64,000 nucleotides of DNA from Ophiodon elongatus (Eukaryota; Chordata; Actinopteri; Perciformes; Hexagrammidae): assembly GCA_016806645.1 (NCBI GenBank), contig JACSYO010000473.1, forward strand, positions 413,501-477,500, given 5' to 3'. Position 1 is the first letter of the stretch, and each line of letters begins with the position of its first letter. A program made the position numbers and the translations under genes. Positions 15,201 to 27,912 of this stretch are shown here, in pieces. The notes beneath the pieces were generated by a model, which saw only the letters and a list, made by a program, of their open reading frames with translations, was not told the origin of the DNA and did not search any database.

Positions 15201-18200
15201 CATCAGCTATTGTACTGACGACCATTTAGCCTCTTGGGGGAAACAGTCAATATTTAGGGGGAAGAAGTCCCGTCTTCTTCTGTGCACCGGTCATTGTTTA
15301 CAATCTTATTTGCAACTTGAGAATAAAGTTGGAGTAGAGAGACAACTGATTGTTTTACAAGGAAGCAGTCTACAATTACCAGTTACATTTTTTGCCAAAT
15401 AAAAGCTAAATCCTTGTCAGACCCTAGCTGATGGGTTCCAAGATTGCATTTAGGCCAATGCGCTCGGCCTCTTTTGTTCTCCACTCAGACAGTTTAGGCT
15501 CACTCAAAAGTAATTGGTCAAACGGACCACAACCTAAGTACAAGCAGAAAAACAGAACTCTTCCGATACAGAAGTCTATTTCCGTTGCCCACAGATTCTG
15601 TGTTCATTTGAATCTATCTGTTTAAATGGATTCATGTAGATTTAATTGATTAAGAGACTATTCCTTTTAGCTAAAGTTAGTGACAGGATCACCTAAATAT
15701 CAAGTTTTAAAATGTTTGTGACTGGTTGTTCGACCCAATCACCTTCACCTTGATCGCAACATCTTTGCACCATGCCAATACACAACACACAATGCACGAT
15801 ATTAATAGCTCATTCTTAAAACGTGTTGTGTTTATTGTGCACATATTTGCATTGTTAGAATAGTGGGTTTTTTTACGTCAAAGGGCTTGACAACGCTGTT
15901 CTATTTCAAAGCCTTGAGTCACAGGCTTAATTGAGAGGGTTGTGCTTCGTTCTCATACGTTCAGCTCCCCAGAGATACTAAAGTGGTTCATAGCTCCCCC
16001 AAGTGGTAACTGAGTAACTCACATCATCAAGAGTGACCTCTCTTCTGCAAATGGGTGTATCATGCTTAGGCATATGTGAGCGTGAATGTTTGTGTGCCTC
16101 ATCAAAGGATTCTTTCATGCATAATCAAGCTCATGCTTTCTGAACTTGTTCTGATGTGACAACAGCAAATCCTTTAGCAAATGACTCAGGCTGTTTGTAG
16201 CTAAAAGCCTGTTATCTGCCTCTCAACTTTAAGGGCAGATTAAAAGGAGCCTTCCTATACTTTTCTGTCTTCTTCTTAATAGCTGCAGACAAAATCCCCT
16301 CCTACTAGCTACAGAGGACGTGATTATACGAGGAGTGCTCTAAGTGTGAGACTACTCTAAAAAGTTTAACAGGCGCTTTCATGTTAAATATTTAGGATTG
16401 TTTGTTTTGCTGCTTTGAAGTTGAGGTGCATTTCCACTTCTTTTGCCAGGTTTTCCTCTATTTTTGCTGTTATCACCTCTCTCCTCTGCTCTCCTCTCCT
16501 CCTCTCCTCTGCTCATTTATTGTGCCCTACTTGTTTCCTCTCATCTTCCCTGCTTCCTTATTCTCTTTTTTATATGCTTCTTTTATTCTCTTTATTTAAC
16601 TCCCCTTTCTATTCACTCCTCATCTGCTTGTGTGTCCTCTTTTCTATATTCCTCTCGACTTGACTTTCCCTCTTATTACTTCCTCATCATTCCTCCCCTG
16701 TGCTCTACACTTGTCTCCTCTCATCCTTTACTAATTTCTTTTCCCCTTCATCCTCAAGCTTGGCTCATGCCTTTTACCATTTGCATTACACATCACAAAA
16801 AATTGTCTTAGTCTGCTTTAGAATATGGATGATGAATGTCAATTCTACCACTGGTCTTGCTGAAACACCATTAAAGTCTCAGCCAGATTGAAAAAGGATG
16901 TTAGGACCCTTGTAAAATAATTAACGGCCTTATTAAGTTTTAAGAGTTGCTACCATTCTTATTTTTTTAATGAAAGAGGTCTCTGTCTCTCTCTACCTCT
17001 GTCTAGACAAATGATCATATTACACAGGCTGGGGGGGACTTTTTGAAAGTTTCATTTGAAATGGAACCTATAGAAGTTGTCCTTTTGAGTCTGATAGGTG
17101 GTCTGAGGTACAAGAACACGAATAAAGAACAAATTAATAATGAAAGAAAGCCATATCAAGTTAATTTGAGGCCTTTAATGCATTTCCTCTTGTCTTGTGA
17201 ATATTAATTTATTCTCTGCCACTGTCCTGCTGTTCCATAGGACCTATCCTTGTTGTAGCTGTTTATTGCCACTTTTCTTACTGATATACATTTCCTCTGA
17301 AGCAGATATTTTGCCGCATGCTTGACATTATCTGTCTGTAATTGTGTCTCTCATCCTCTGTGTGTCCCCTATAGCGGCTCCAAGCACGGATGACGTGGCA
17401 CTCTACGTGGGCATTGTCATCGCAGTGATTATGTGCCTGGTCATCTCTGTCATCGTGGCGCTCTTTGTCTACCGCAAGACGCACCGGGACTTTGACTCAG
17501 ACATCATCGACACCTCGGCACTAAATGGAGGCTTCCAGTCTGTTAATATCAAAACAGCCAGATCAGGTAAGGGATGTTATAGAACTATAGCATCAGACTG
17601 AACAGCTGTGTTTCACTGCCCTCTCTGGTTGAAAGTTTTCAAACTTGTTGCACCTGTAATCACGCCCAACAGAGAGGATACTCTCTCTATTGGAGGTCTA
17701 CAGGTTTTTAATTACATAATGTGCACAGTGATGTATGGATAGATGGGTAAATAGGCAGATAGATAGACACTGCATACAATATATCAGACATGACCTGAGG
17801 GAAATAACTGTATGGACTCAGTCCTCCTTTCTAGGCTTTCATGCTGGCGTCATTTTGTTTCTCTCCTCGGCCTCCGGCTGTCAATCTTTGCTACTTTGGA
17901 TTAATCTCTGTCTCTAGCAGAGACCACTCTCTTCCATCAAGGAGTCTCTCTCTGTCATTCTCCTTCTCTGTCTCACTTTTTCTTTCTCTCCCTTCCCATC
18001 TGCACATTCAGGTCAATCACATTTCCTGTTTATCAGCATCCTCCACTCTCCGTCCCGGTGTCTGTCTTTCCCTCGCCGTGTCTCTGTCTCTTTCCTGTCA
18101 CAGTGACTCCTACCGCAACAGACGCTCCCTCCCTGTTTGTCTTCCTGTTACGGTGGAGCCATCTTTCACTCTTCTCTGTCTGCGTTGTCTTTTTTTCTTC

Positions 18201-18948
18201 CCTGTCTTTGGGAAATGGATAAGACAACAAGAATCCCGCAACCACGCACACTTGTGCACCCATGTGCATGCATTTGATAGCTTACTGGAAATGGCAAGAT
18301 TGGACAGGGAATGTGGATGAATGAGGTATCAGTCCGAGGATGCTATGAACTTGTGACTTTTCCTCTGAAGAATCTGTATTTGTCAAATAGATGACAAAAA
18401 ACACTTCAACAAAATGTAATATATCTCGCAAACATGCTCAGAAAAGCATCCATGTAGGTAGTAGGCACATACACAAACAGGCATGCCCATAAATGTGCAT
18501 GAGGTATTGCAAATTAGATGTCTTGAAGTAGTTAATGACAAATCATGTGCTCATACTGGTACTTCGAACAAGTAGTACTTGATAGTCTCCATTTGGTCAA
18601 CAGGAAATGGTATTTTAGAAAAGGGTTATTCGCTACAATGTGTGTGTAATATGTGGTCAGTATGTGGTCAGGTGGATGGGATGGTTAAAAGTCAAATCAT
18701 GCTATACAGGAAAAAACGGAAAGTGAGGTCAGAAAGGATACAACACAAATTTGTAAACAGCGAGCGAAAATAATTGTGTATGTCCGTGTGTGTGTGTACA
18801 AGGGCAAATGCCTTCGCATGAGCGGAGATTGGGTGACATTTTATCAGAAAAACATTAGGATGCTTGTCACTCTGCGTCGGGGGACCATCTACGATTACTA
18901 TTAATGAAGAATTATGTCCCTGCATATCTCTCTCTCCCTCTGTCCCCC

Positions 18949-18991
<43 letters not shown>

Positions 18992-20120
18992 CTCTCTCTC
19001 TCTCCCTCTCTGTGGCTTTCCGTTAGTTGTTAATTAAATTTCAGCAGGGATGATTTGGCAGGAATACCCGCTGGCTTTAAGGGTAAACAGACTGGTGATA
19101 GAGAGAGGAAGAGAGTGATATGTGACAGATGTGTGAGTGTGTGTGTGTGTGTGTGTGGGAGGGAGGGTGGGTGTGTTGATGGTGGTGGGGGGGTGATAAT
19201 CAGGGATTTTAAAATTAGAATGGATGGGCTCTTGGAAGGAACGACAGGATTTGAGACTCTACGCCCCCGAAAAAAAAGAGCCTGGTGAGAAGAAATCTTG
19301 AATTGTTCTCAGTAGGAAACTGACCGTCCTGTGATCCCAATTCCAATTAAATCTTGGATATTCGTTGGCTTTTCCGATGGGAGGCAGTTGTTTAAGTAGA
19401 AGTACACCTTGGTGTTTTAATGCCTTGAGATTAAATTGCTATAAACTACAAAGAGTTGTGGCAAGATAGCTTTACAAAACTAGCTACAAGAGGGACTGAA
19501 CTCGTCGTCTTATTGAAGCACATTGACTTGATTTTCTTCGGTAAATTAAACCCCCATGTAGGTTTTACTGTTTGTTGATATTTCCAAATGCATTATTAAT
19601 ACAATCAGTAGCACTTGGCTGCAGCATCTTTCCAATTATCTAGAAGAACATTGTGGCAGACGGAACAAACTGAAGTCAAGTCATTGTTGTTAAAGCGTTA
19701 CGAATAATTACACTGCAAAATATTTTTTTTGCTTCTTGATTTAAAAAGAAACGTGTGTGTTATTGAGGATTTTCATTCAACCCTCTACTGAATTTATGTC
19801 AGCCAGAGAGATTGCTAAAGGTAGAATGAGGGAGTTGCATTTTAAAAATGAAATCAACACACTGTAAACAGCACTTGAATATTAAATGCACATAGATGAG
19901 CATACTCTCCTGATTAGCGAACAGATCACTGACATCATGTAATTCCCATATGCTGTATGTGGCATGTGTGTGTCTGGTGTGTGCATGTATGGGCATGCAC
20001 AGTATAGTGTATGATGCGGTATTGGTATACAAGACATGTTTGCATATGCACATGTTTTTCTCATGCCCATGATTAACATTGCAGATGTGTTTTATTTATG
20101 ACAGTGCTCTTATATGTGTG

Positions 20121-20155
<35 letters not shown>

Positions 20156-23100
20156 GTGCTTGATGTACATGCAACATTCCCACCATTAACTTTAGCTAAC
20201 TCCAGAAAGAGCAGTGTGAAACATCAGGGTACACACAGCAGTTCACTCAGCAGCCTGTGATTCCATTCACAGCTTCAAAAGGATTCATTAGATGACGTGG
20301 GCCAATCTATTCCAGACTATGTCACTCAGTGAATACCAAATGACACATTAGTCCCTTCACAAATGGAAATGGGATTTTCTGCTCCAGTCTCACTTATGGT
20401 ATGCTATACGTGTATATGTTCGCAAACTTTAGATAGATGCTGAGCAACTGATTTTACTGTGTACATTTGCTGACTTTTTGGCCTTTGAATACTTGTGCTC
20501 CTGTTACTCGGCATTGCATGTCACAACATGATGACAAACTGACTCAAGAAAATCTCAGGAAGTGGAGACAAATTCAACATGCGATTGTCCTGTATATTTT
20601 CTTGCTTGTTCTATTCTAAATAAACTGCATATACACATTAGGAATGAGGGTAAAAACACTGTTTTTTAGAACAGGATAAGTGTTAATTAACTGAGCCCTA
20701 ATATGTCTTAACAATTGGCATTGTCAATTAACACTGTCATGTTTTGTGGTAAATGTGCACTGCAGGTTTTGTCAGTCATATTTATAATTATTAGTGCGAT
20801 AGTAAGTGTTTTGAAAATATAGACAGTGATGTGATTAAAGTGTGACAACTTCTTTCATTGTGTCGGTGAAGTCAGAGTCGTTGACAACATTTTGAAGAAC
20901 AGATGACATGAAGCAATACTGTTCTGTTATTATGCAGTGTAAAGTATGGTCAATTTTGAAATTGTTAAGTTTGTTTTGATGGTGTATGCATTTAAATATT
21001 ATAATTTAAACGTATGTATTTGAAGATGAAATCTTTAAAGGAGCATTGCCCTCAAACCCTACACGCTCTCCCTCTCAGCTGAAGATTAAATTGTGAAAAA
21101 CTGACCGTTGCTATTCATGTTGTATGTTCTGTCATTAATATTTTCTTCCCTTTCTCTGCTCCTCCTCCTTCTCTCTCTCTTCCGCTCTATCCCTCCAGCT
21201 GATCTACTGACAGCTCCTCCTGACTTGACAAATGCAGCTGCCATGTATCGTGGTCCAGTGTACGCCCTCCACGATGTTTCAGATAAAATCCCAATGACCA
21301 ACTCCCCTCTCCTGGACCCTCTACCCAACTTGAAGATCAAAGTGTACAACTCATCTGGTCTGGTCACACCACAGGACGACCTCGGAGGAGACTTCACATC
21401 CAAACTGTCTCCCAAGGTAATATAATGCATGTATTCCATGATCCAACGTCAGTATCTTTCATCCACTTCTCGGATTTTGACTGTGAAATATTCTGTATGG
21501 GCGCAGTATGATTTTGAAATATTTCCTCCTGAAGTGAGGTTACACTGCAGAAGCATAGTGAGAAGTACTGAAACACGGTAGCTATGTATTCCCAGTCACA
21601 TAAAAACAAAACCAAACACCATTAGTATACATGCAGCTCAGTGCCCTAGTTTCCTCCCTCTGCTCTGTCAACTACATGGCGTGCATACCAGAGTCAGTTG
21701 TCACAAATACAGATGAAACCGCTCGGTTTCATCACTGCACCTGTCTCGAGGCAGTACTAGAGCTGAATTAACTATGTTTGAGCTCTACATTTGAGGATTT
21801 TCTCTGTTCATATAGGTGTTTTTTTAATTGTGGACTTTTGGACCTCCTGACTGACCTTGCCTTGCTAATTTTCAGGATTTTCTATGCTTTTGTCCGGTGT
21901 TTGTCTTTAACACGTTGAAGAAAGTTCTTGTCAGCTTTGTGTGATGCAGTGGAGTAAACTACTGAATGTTAAGTCCTTATTTTACATCTCACAGTGGACA
22001 TTTCAAAGAGAAATGCAAAGTAGGTCATATTTTACCACTTACCCTACGGTGGTTTCATAGGTCTACTGTAAATCCACCCTTTTCTCATAGCGTGCCAGCT
22101 CAGCCCTATGGCAGTGCTTCCAGGCAGATGCAGACCGTCCCTGTAGTGTTGTACTTACCGGTAACCAAGAAAACATGAGAAAAAAATGAAACCGTCTTGA
22201 TGAATGCAGTAAACTTCTAGTGGAAAAGGGAGCATTAACAGATTGCTCTTTCAATGCTTGCCCTAATCAGCCAGGAAAAAAAAGAGAAAAAACTACAATT
22301 ACCTATAAAACCAAAGATTAGCCTTGAACAGTGAAACTTCTCGGGACCTCCACGAACCTTTGGTTTCATTAGAATACATCTTCTTTCTTTCAGCCTGAGC
22401 ATGAGCATGGGTGCAGTTTGTTTTTATGCAAGGTTACATGCTGTAATATACAGTGTATAACTATGAAAAATCCCTGCCCACATTAGAGTTCTAACTCAGC
22501 ACAATTATATAACGAAACACTCTCATGACATTGAATACATTCTCAATAACCCCATGATTAATACATTATATTACAGTCCCCAAGGAATTTTTCACGTGTT
22601 ATTTCACATTCACATAGAGGTGAAATAGCATTTATTATATTAACAAAGTGATTTCTAAGGTCAATGTCTCTCTGCTGTTTGATAACTGTATTGCCCAGCC
22701 GAACCAGATATTAATTCATCAGTATGTTTTATTTATCATTTAATACCAGACTTTCAGTTCATCCAGTCTCTGCTGAACAGCTTCATACACAGTATTATCT
22801 GTTATGTAATGCCATTCTTATCAATATCATTCTGCCTTTTAATTCCTAGGTGACTCAGTCTCTGTTGGATAACAGTGACACCATGAACCTTCGCAACCAG
22901 AGCTTGGCCCGAACACGAGACCCTTCCTGTACCGCTCACGGATCCTTCAACAACCAGGGAGGACACCTCATTGTACCCAACTCTGGTGAACTTTCTACTT
23001 GAACCTAACAGTGTATCATTAATCTGGTTCCTGTCTAATGATGATGCAGCGACCTGCAGTGACGTCTTTCTGTGTGTTCAGAGGCACATTTTAGAGGTGG

Positions 23101-26100
23101 TGATACAAAGTCAATGGAAAGATGCAAAATTGTATTAATATTTGGTGATTACATGAACAAATGGCAATACATTACACTAACTGATGTAGATAGTAGGAAT
23201 GTCATCAAAGTTAATCTCGATAAAAAAATAAGTATTCAAGATTTGAACAAGATCAAATGTACATTTCCTGTACTCAAAGATGACCACATGAAGTTGGTTT
23301 ATAGCTAATACTGCAGTCAACATAATACAAAAAAAACAGCCTTGGGATGTTTTCTAGCTATCTAGTTTAAAAAAAAAAAAAACTTTCAGTAGACTTATAT
23401 TAGGACTTAAAAGCAGTGGGCAGACAGAAATAATGAATAATGGAACCTGGTTTTAGGAAGCAGCTCTCAGAAGCTATAAAACATTGGAGCACGACTTACT
23501 TGATGATACATTTAAGAGAAAGTTTTACATGGGGTTGCCTTTAAAAGTGATTATTCAATAATTAATCAAAAAGATAAAGTGATAATGGGTTGCACATTCA
23601 ATAATTCAGTTGTGCATAGTGAAATTAATAAATCCAGTGATGAATCTTATTATTTTTGCCTCCATCCATCCTGCTTCCCCTGTCCTCCCTCCTGCAGGTG
23701 TGAGTTTGTTGGTTCCAGCGGGCGCTGTTCCTCAGGGTCGGGTGTACGAGATGTATGTGACTGTGCACAGGAAGGACAGCTTGAGGTAAGTTTTGTCTCT
23801 CTCTTTCCCTCACTTCTGCTCTCCGTGGCTTTTATGTTCCTCTGTGGTTCCCCGTGGCCGCCATGTTTCTCCTTATCTCTCCATCTCCCTCTATGATCTT
23901 TTTCTTTCTCTGTTTTTCTTTTCCTACACTTCTCCATCTCTCTCCTGGGCGCCGGCTTCTCAGACCTGTTTGTGTGGTTGTGTGGGGAGGCTTTCACAGT
24001 GTGACGTTGGCTGAGGATGCACAGCAGTGGATGACTCATTAGTATTTATAGTGTATAGTGCAATAATGCACACATTCTTTTGGTGACTCATTCAGGAGGG
24101 GTCAGTTAATACCACAGATTTCCTATATTAGTGCTAGAATTAAAGTTGAGAAGATTATAGGGGATTTTCTTTACACATGAATTAATTATAACCTACTTAA
24201 CATTATAATCTGTACAGTAATCCACAGAATTTTAATGTTTTCTTAATTTTAGAATTATTGCTATTAGCCAGATGTCGAGTTTATAACCCCCATTATTCAA
24301 ATATGTGTGAAACTAATGTTGACTGCAGTGCGACAACAGATTTGTATTTCTTACTTCATGTAGTGTTATAGAACCAAAAATCAAACACCAAGCTTTTTAC
24401 ATCATATGCAAAGAGATTGCTGTTCACAGTAACTCACAGCTTAGTGGTTATTTTTGGGATTACTCTAATCCTGTTAAATGTACGACAATCCTTTACTCGC
24501 AGACCCTGTGCATGACTGAGGTAATGGTCTCTGTGGGACATGAGAGAGAAATTGGCTATGTTCTAGCTGTTAATTTTGGGCAAATTATCAGCATTCAATT
24601 TGAAAGTGACCTAGCCCAATAATGTGCCTCCAGTATGGCAAAACTCAAAAGAACCTTCATATTTATATTTTTCATACTGTTAACATTTAAGTGACAAAGA
24701 GACAGAGTCAGTATTAATGCTGATTATTTGTTTTGTATGTGTGTCTTTACCAGTCACTGTCGATGTAAATTGTGAAGCTGTGTTTGTACAAAAAAAAAAG
24801 ATGATTTGAAATTTGTCTGTTGAGCCAAACATTTTTCTCATATAGTAGTTTGAAGCCCATGCAGATGTTAGATATCTGTGTCTGAGAGTTCTCCATCCTC
24901 CCCAATACAATGGCACTGGATGTAATGTGTCCTTTTTTAGAATAATAATGTAAAAACTAGTGTCCTGTTTACACTGCTGCATAGTTCCATTTATAAATGT
25001 TTGCTGCAAGGTTCCTGCATTATCCAAAGTAACAAGGACACCGTTTCTAGAAGGACACACTGCTTTTCCTTCATTTCAATATAGTTATGTAACGTTTTTC
25101 CGCACTACAAACTAAATGCAATTCACCGTCTTAGTATTGGGGGTGGCGGCAAAATATTCAGAAACATCTCAAAAACTGAGAAAATAAAACCAGTAGCCAG
25201 CCATCAGCTTGGCTTAACACCACAAGGGGTAATAGAAGAAATGGGCTCTTTAATAATTTGGGTGAATCAAGTCTTTCCGGTCTCTACAAGACCCTAGCTC
25301 TAGGACACTTGTTACAATTTGTTTCATGTATTCTATCCCCATGCATCCATATTCTAGCCTCTCCCGGATCAATAACAGTCAATAAGAATTAGGCCCCCTG
25401 CAGTGAGCTACAGTATTTCTAAGAGTCAAACCTCCTCTCTGTCCTCTATCTTCCTCACAGTCTATAGCTGGCTAGCAAAAATCACATAGCTACATTGACG
25501 TGCCGCAGCAACAATTGGAAAGCCAGAATCATGTGGTTTAGCTCATTAGGTGTCAATTTTCTCGCACCGATAATACAACATCTGTTTTCTCTGTAAGATA
25601 AAAGATGCATAGCCTTACAAATCAATTGCACTGTAATTCACTAGGGGGGACCCCCATTTGGTAAGTCAAAGGGTGCTGTTACAGTTTGAGTTGTACTGTT
25701 TTTATCTGTTACCCTCTCCTACCCATGTGAACCCATCATGAATCAATAATGAGCTCCATCCGCCGAATCGATAATATAGGGATTAGTTACCCCCGACATA
25801 AGTGGGCTAAAAAAAAAGAAAATCAGTCTTCTTTCCGTATGGGCTTTATTCCCAGTCAATAAATATCTTCTGATACATGAGGAAAGAACATTACTAGATA
25901 ATGGATTACACAGGAAAACACAGACATTTTCATATCTTTTTGCATTATTAACAATTGTTTAAGATGTGGGTTTACTTTTGAAATTGCGAATGAAAAAAGA
26001 CTAATAGATAATAAATACTGATGGAGTTCACTATGTATATCACTTTCATTCACAGTAGAAGAGTCTGCAGTACTCTATTGCTGTACTCTAATATACATTA

Positions 26101-27501
26101 GTTAGCGATTGCTAGGGGTCTCAATACTTGAATTGACTGTAAAAAACAGAAGAACCTGTGGTAAGTACTCGTTCATTTGCTGCTCATGAGCTGTGAACTA
26201 TACAGACTCCAGCTGAGGCCCAACCGAAGCCCTGCTGACTACACTTATCATCCTCTGATTGAATGTGTGTGCTGCTCTGCTCTGCTCTGTTTTATGCACT
26301 GATATTCTCATCTACTCAAAGACAGTCTATCTTACTGCAACCTCACTGTCCACCTGACTTATATGAACATTATGAAAAACAAACCAGACCAGGAGTGAAA
26401 TCAATACAGCTTCGTGCAGTCGATGCTCACGTTAACTGGTAGCCTACAGTGCAGGCCTCCTGTCGCTCGTTTCTAAAGAATCATCCCACCGGGGTGTACT
26501 TTGTCTTCTCCAGACCCCCGGTAGAGGACATCCAGACAGTGCTGAGCCCAGTGGTGAGTTGTGGACCTCCAGGAGCCCTGCTGACCAGACCAGTGATCCT
26601 CACCATCCACCACTGTGCTGATAATGTCCAGGAAGACTGGCTCATACAGCTGAGGAACCAACTGGCCATGGGAGAGTGGGAGGTGAGTGTTCAACACTCG
26701 GTCTGTTTTCAAGTGAGCTACGTATAATGTGCAACTTTTGAATTCCACAGTTTTAACCACCAGAGAGAATAGCTGTCACTTTGTTACCAAAACATTTTGA
26801 TTAAAAAGAGATGCATTCAGATGCAGACACAGCTACACAGATTAGTAATCCAATGTGTTTAATGCATTTCTACCAAATAAACCGCTGCATAGCCAGATCA
26901 TACATACACAGTCATGTACACAGTATGGCTAAACACAGCATGTGTGCACATAAACATTATCGTCCTTTCCCAGAAGAATAGCCTGCAATACACACACACA
27001 CATGCAGTGAGGGAGTGAGAGGAAAAGAAATGAAAGAAGAGAAAATTCAGTAAACACAAAGTGCCTACAGGCTAGTAGACAAGCAGGGGGTTGAAGACTC
27101 CTATCAGAAGCAATTTGTTATGCTCCTGCCATCCTCCTCTTCTGTCATCTTTCTTCTTATGTTTCTATCCCTCCTTTTTTTTCTACCCTTCTCCCTCTCC
27201 CTCCTCCCGTGTTTCTCAGCATGAAGTCTCTACCTCAGCAATCTCTTTCTGTGCGTGCGTGACTGCATTGGATGCGTGGTTGTCTGTCTCCGTGTCCGTG
27301 CGTGTGTACGGGTGTGTATCCGTGTGTGTGTGTATGTGTGTGATAAGGCTGTCTTGCAGCATCACTGTGTCTACAAGGCCCCCGTATGCTGTCTTCTGTT
27401 GCTTATCACAGCTCAACACAATGTCTCTGCACAATTAACCATGCATAAGGTTCTGTGTGTGTGCTTTTTGTGTGCGTGTGTGAGAGAGGGAGGGAGAGAG
27501 G

Positions 27502-27536
<35 letters not shown>

Positions 27537-27869
27537 ACAGAAGGGGTTGGGTGAAGAGTGGGTAAAGACGAGAGAAATGAAAAGTGGAATTTCATCAGGA
27601 AGTCGATTTGTTTTTCTCTTATTGCAGTAGAACATCCATTTCCCATCAGAAACTTTTCTCCAAAACAGGGAGAGGAAGGTAATTGAATTCCCCTCACATC
27701 TGGGGGGAGCAGCTACGGTTGTGATTACCAGTAATAACAGATTCATACCATATTGCTTTTCTACCTCTTTGTATTGATTTGGCTTGCTCATCTGTAGGAA
27801 CAAAACTCAATATTTGTATCACACGTGTGCGTGTAATCCATGCTGCACCAAATTTGCATCCACAGACAT

Positions 27870-27912
<43 letters not shown>

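Larger units (their letters stand above)
953..17374 (+). other. unc5c: unc5c 16.4-kb intron
   Basis: Mostly AT-rich, non-coding-looking sequence. It contains a SINE remnant (1411-1550), a (GA)n run (2906-2945), a dispersed repeat (about 4080-4420), (TA)n/(TG)n arrays (5957-6035 and 6214-6280), the cassette exon (7504-7560), a LINE remnant (about 9290-9390) and an LTR-like pair (12179-13357). A T/C-rich block lies at about 16460-16760. I found no other exon. Confidence 0.8.
17567..21198 (+). other. unc5c: unc5c intron
   Basis: No gene seen. It holds a pyrimidine-rich block (about 17920-18200), a (TC)n microsatellite (18957-19012), and (GT)n stretches (19136-19157 and 20116-20158). Confidence 0.8.
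21417..26513 (+). other. unc5c: three unc5c introns (21417-22849, 22986-23697, 23786-26513)
   Basis: AT-rich intronic sequence interrupted by the exons 22850-22985 and 23698-23785. Open frames here, such as 23072-23308 (+), are AT-rich and lack splice or start support. Nothing else identified. Confidence 0.75.

Noticed and set aside
16402..16811. Overlapping leucine/serine/phenylalanine-rich frames
   Set aside because: Produced by a long pyrimidine-rich tract; three frames are open at once, which is a composition effect.
18033..18320. Plus- and minus-strand frames rich in S/L or R/E/T
   Set aside because: Low-complexity pyrimidine-rich intron sequence open on both strands.
21086..21439. 117-codon minus-strand frame over an unc5c exon
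   Set aside because: Shadow of the plus-strand exon 21199-21416, which has conserved protein sequence and splice sites.
23072..23308. 78-codon plus-strand open frame in an unc5c intron
   Set aside because: AT-rich codons, no matching splice phase, no recognisable motif; expected by chance in 64 kb.
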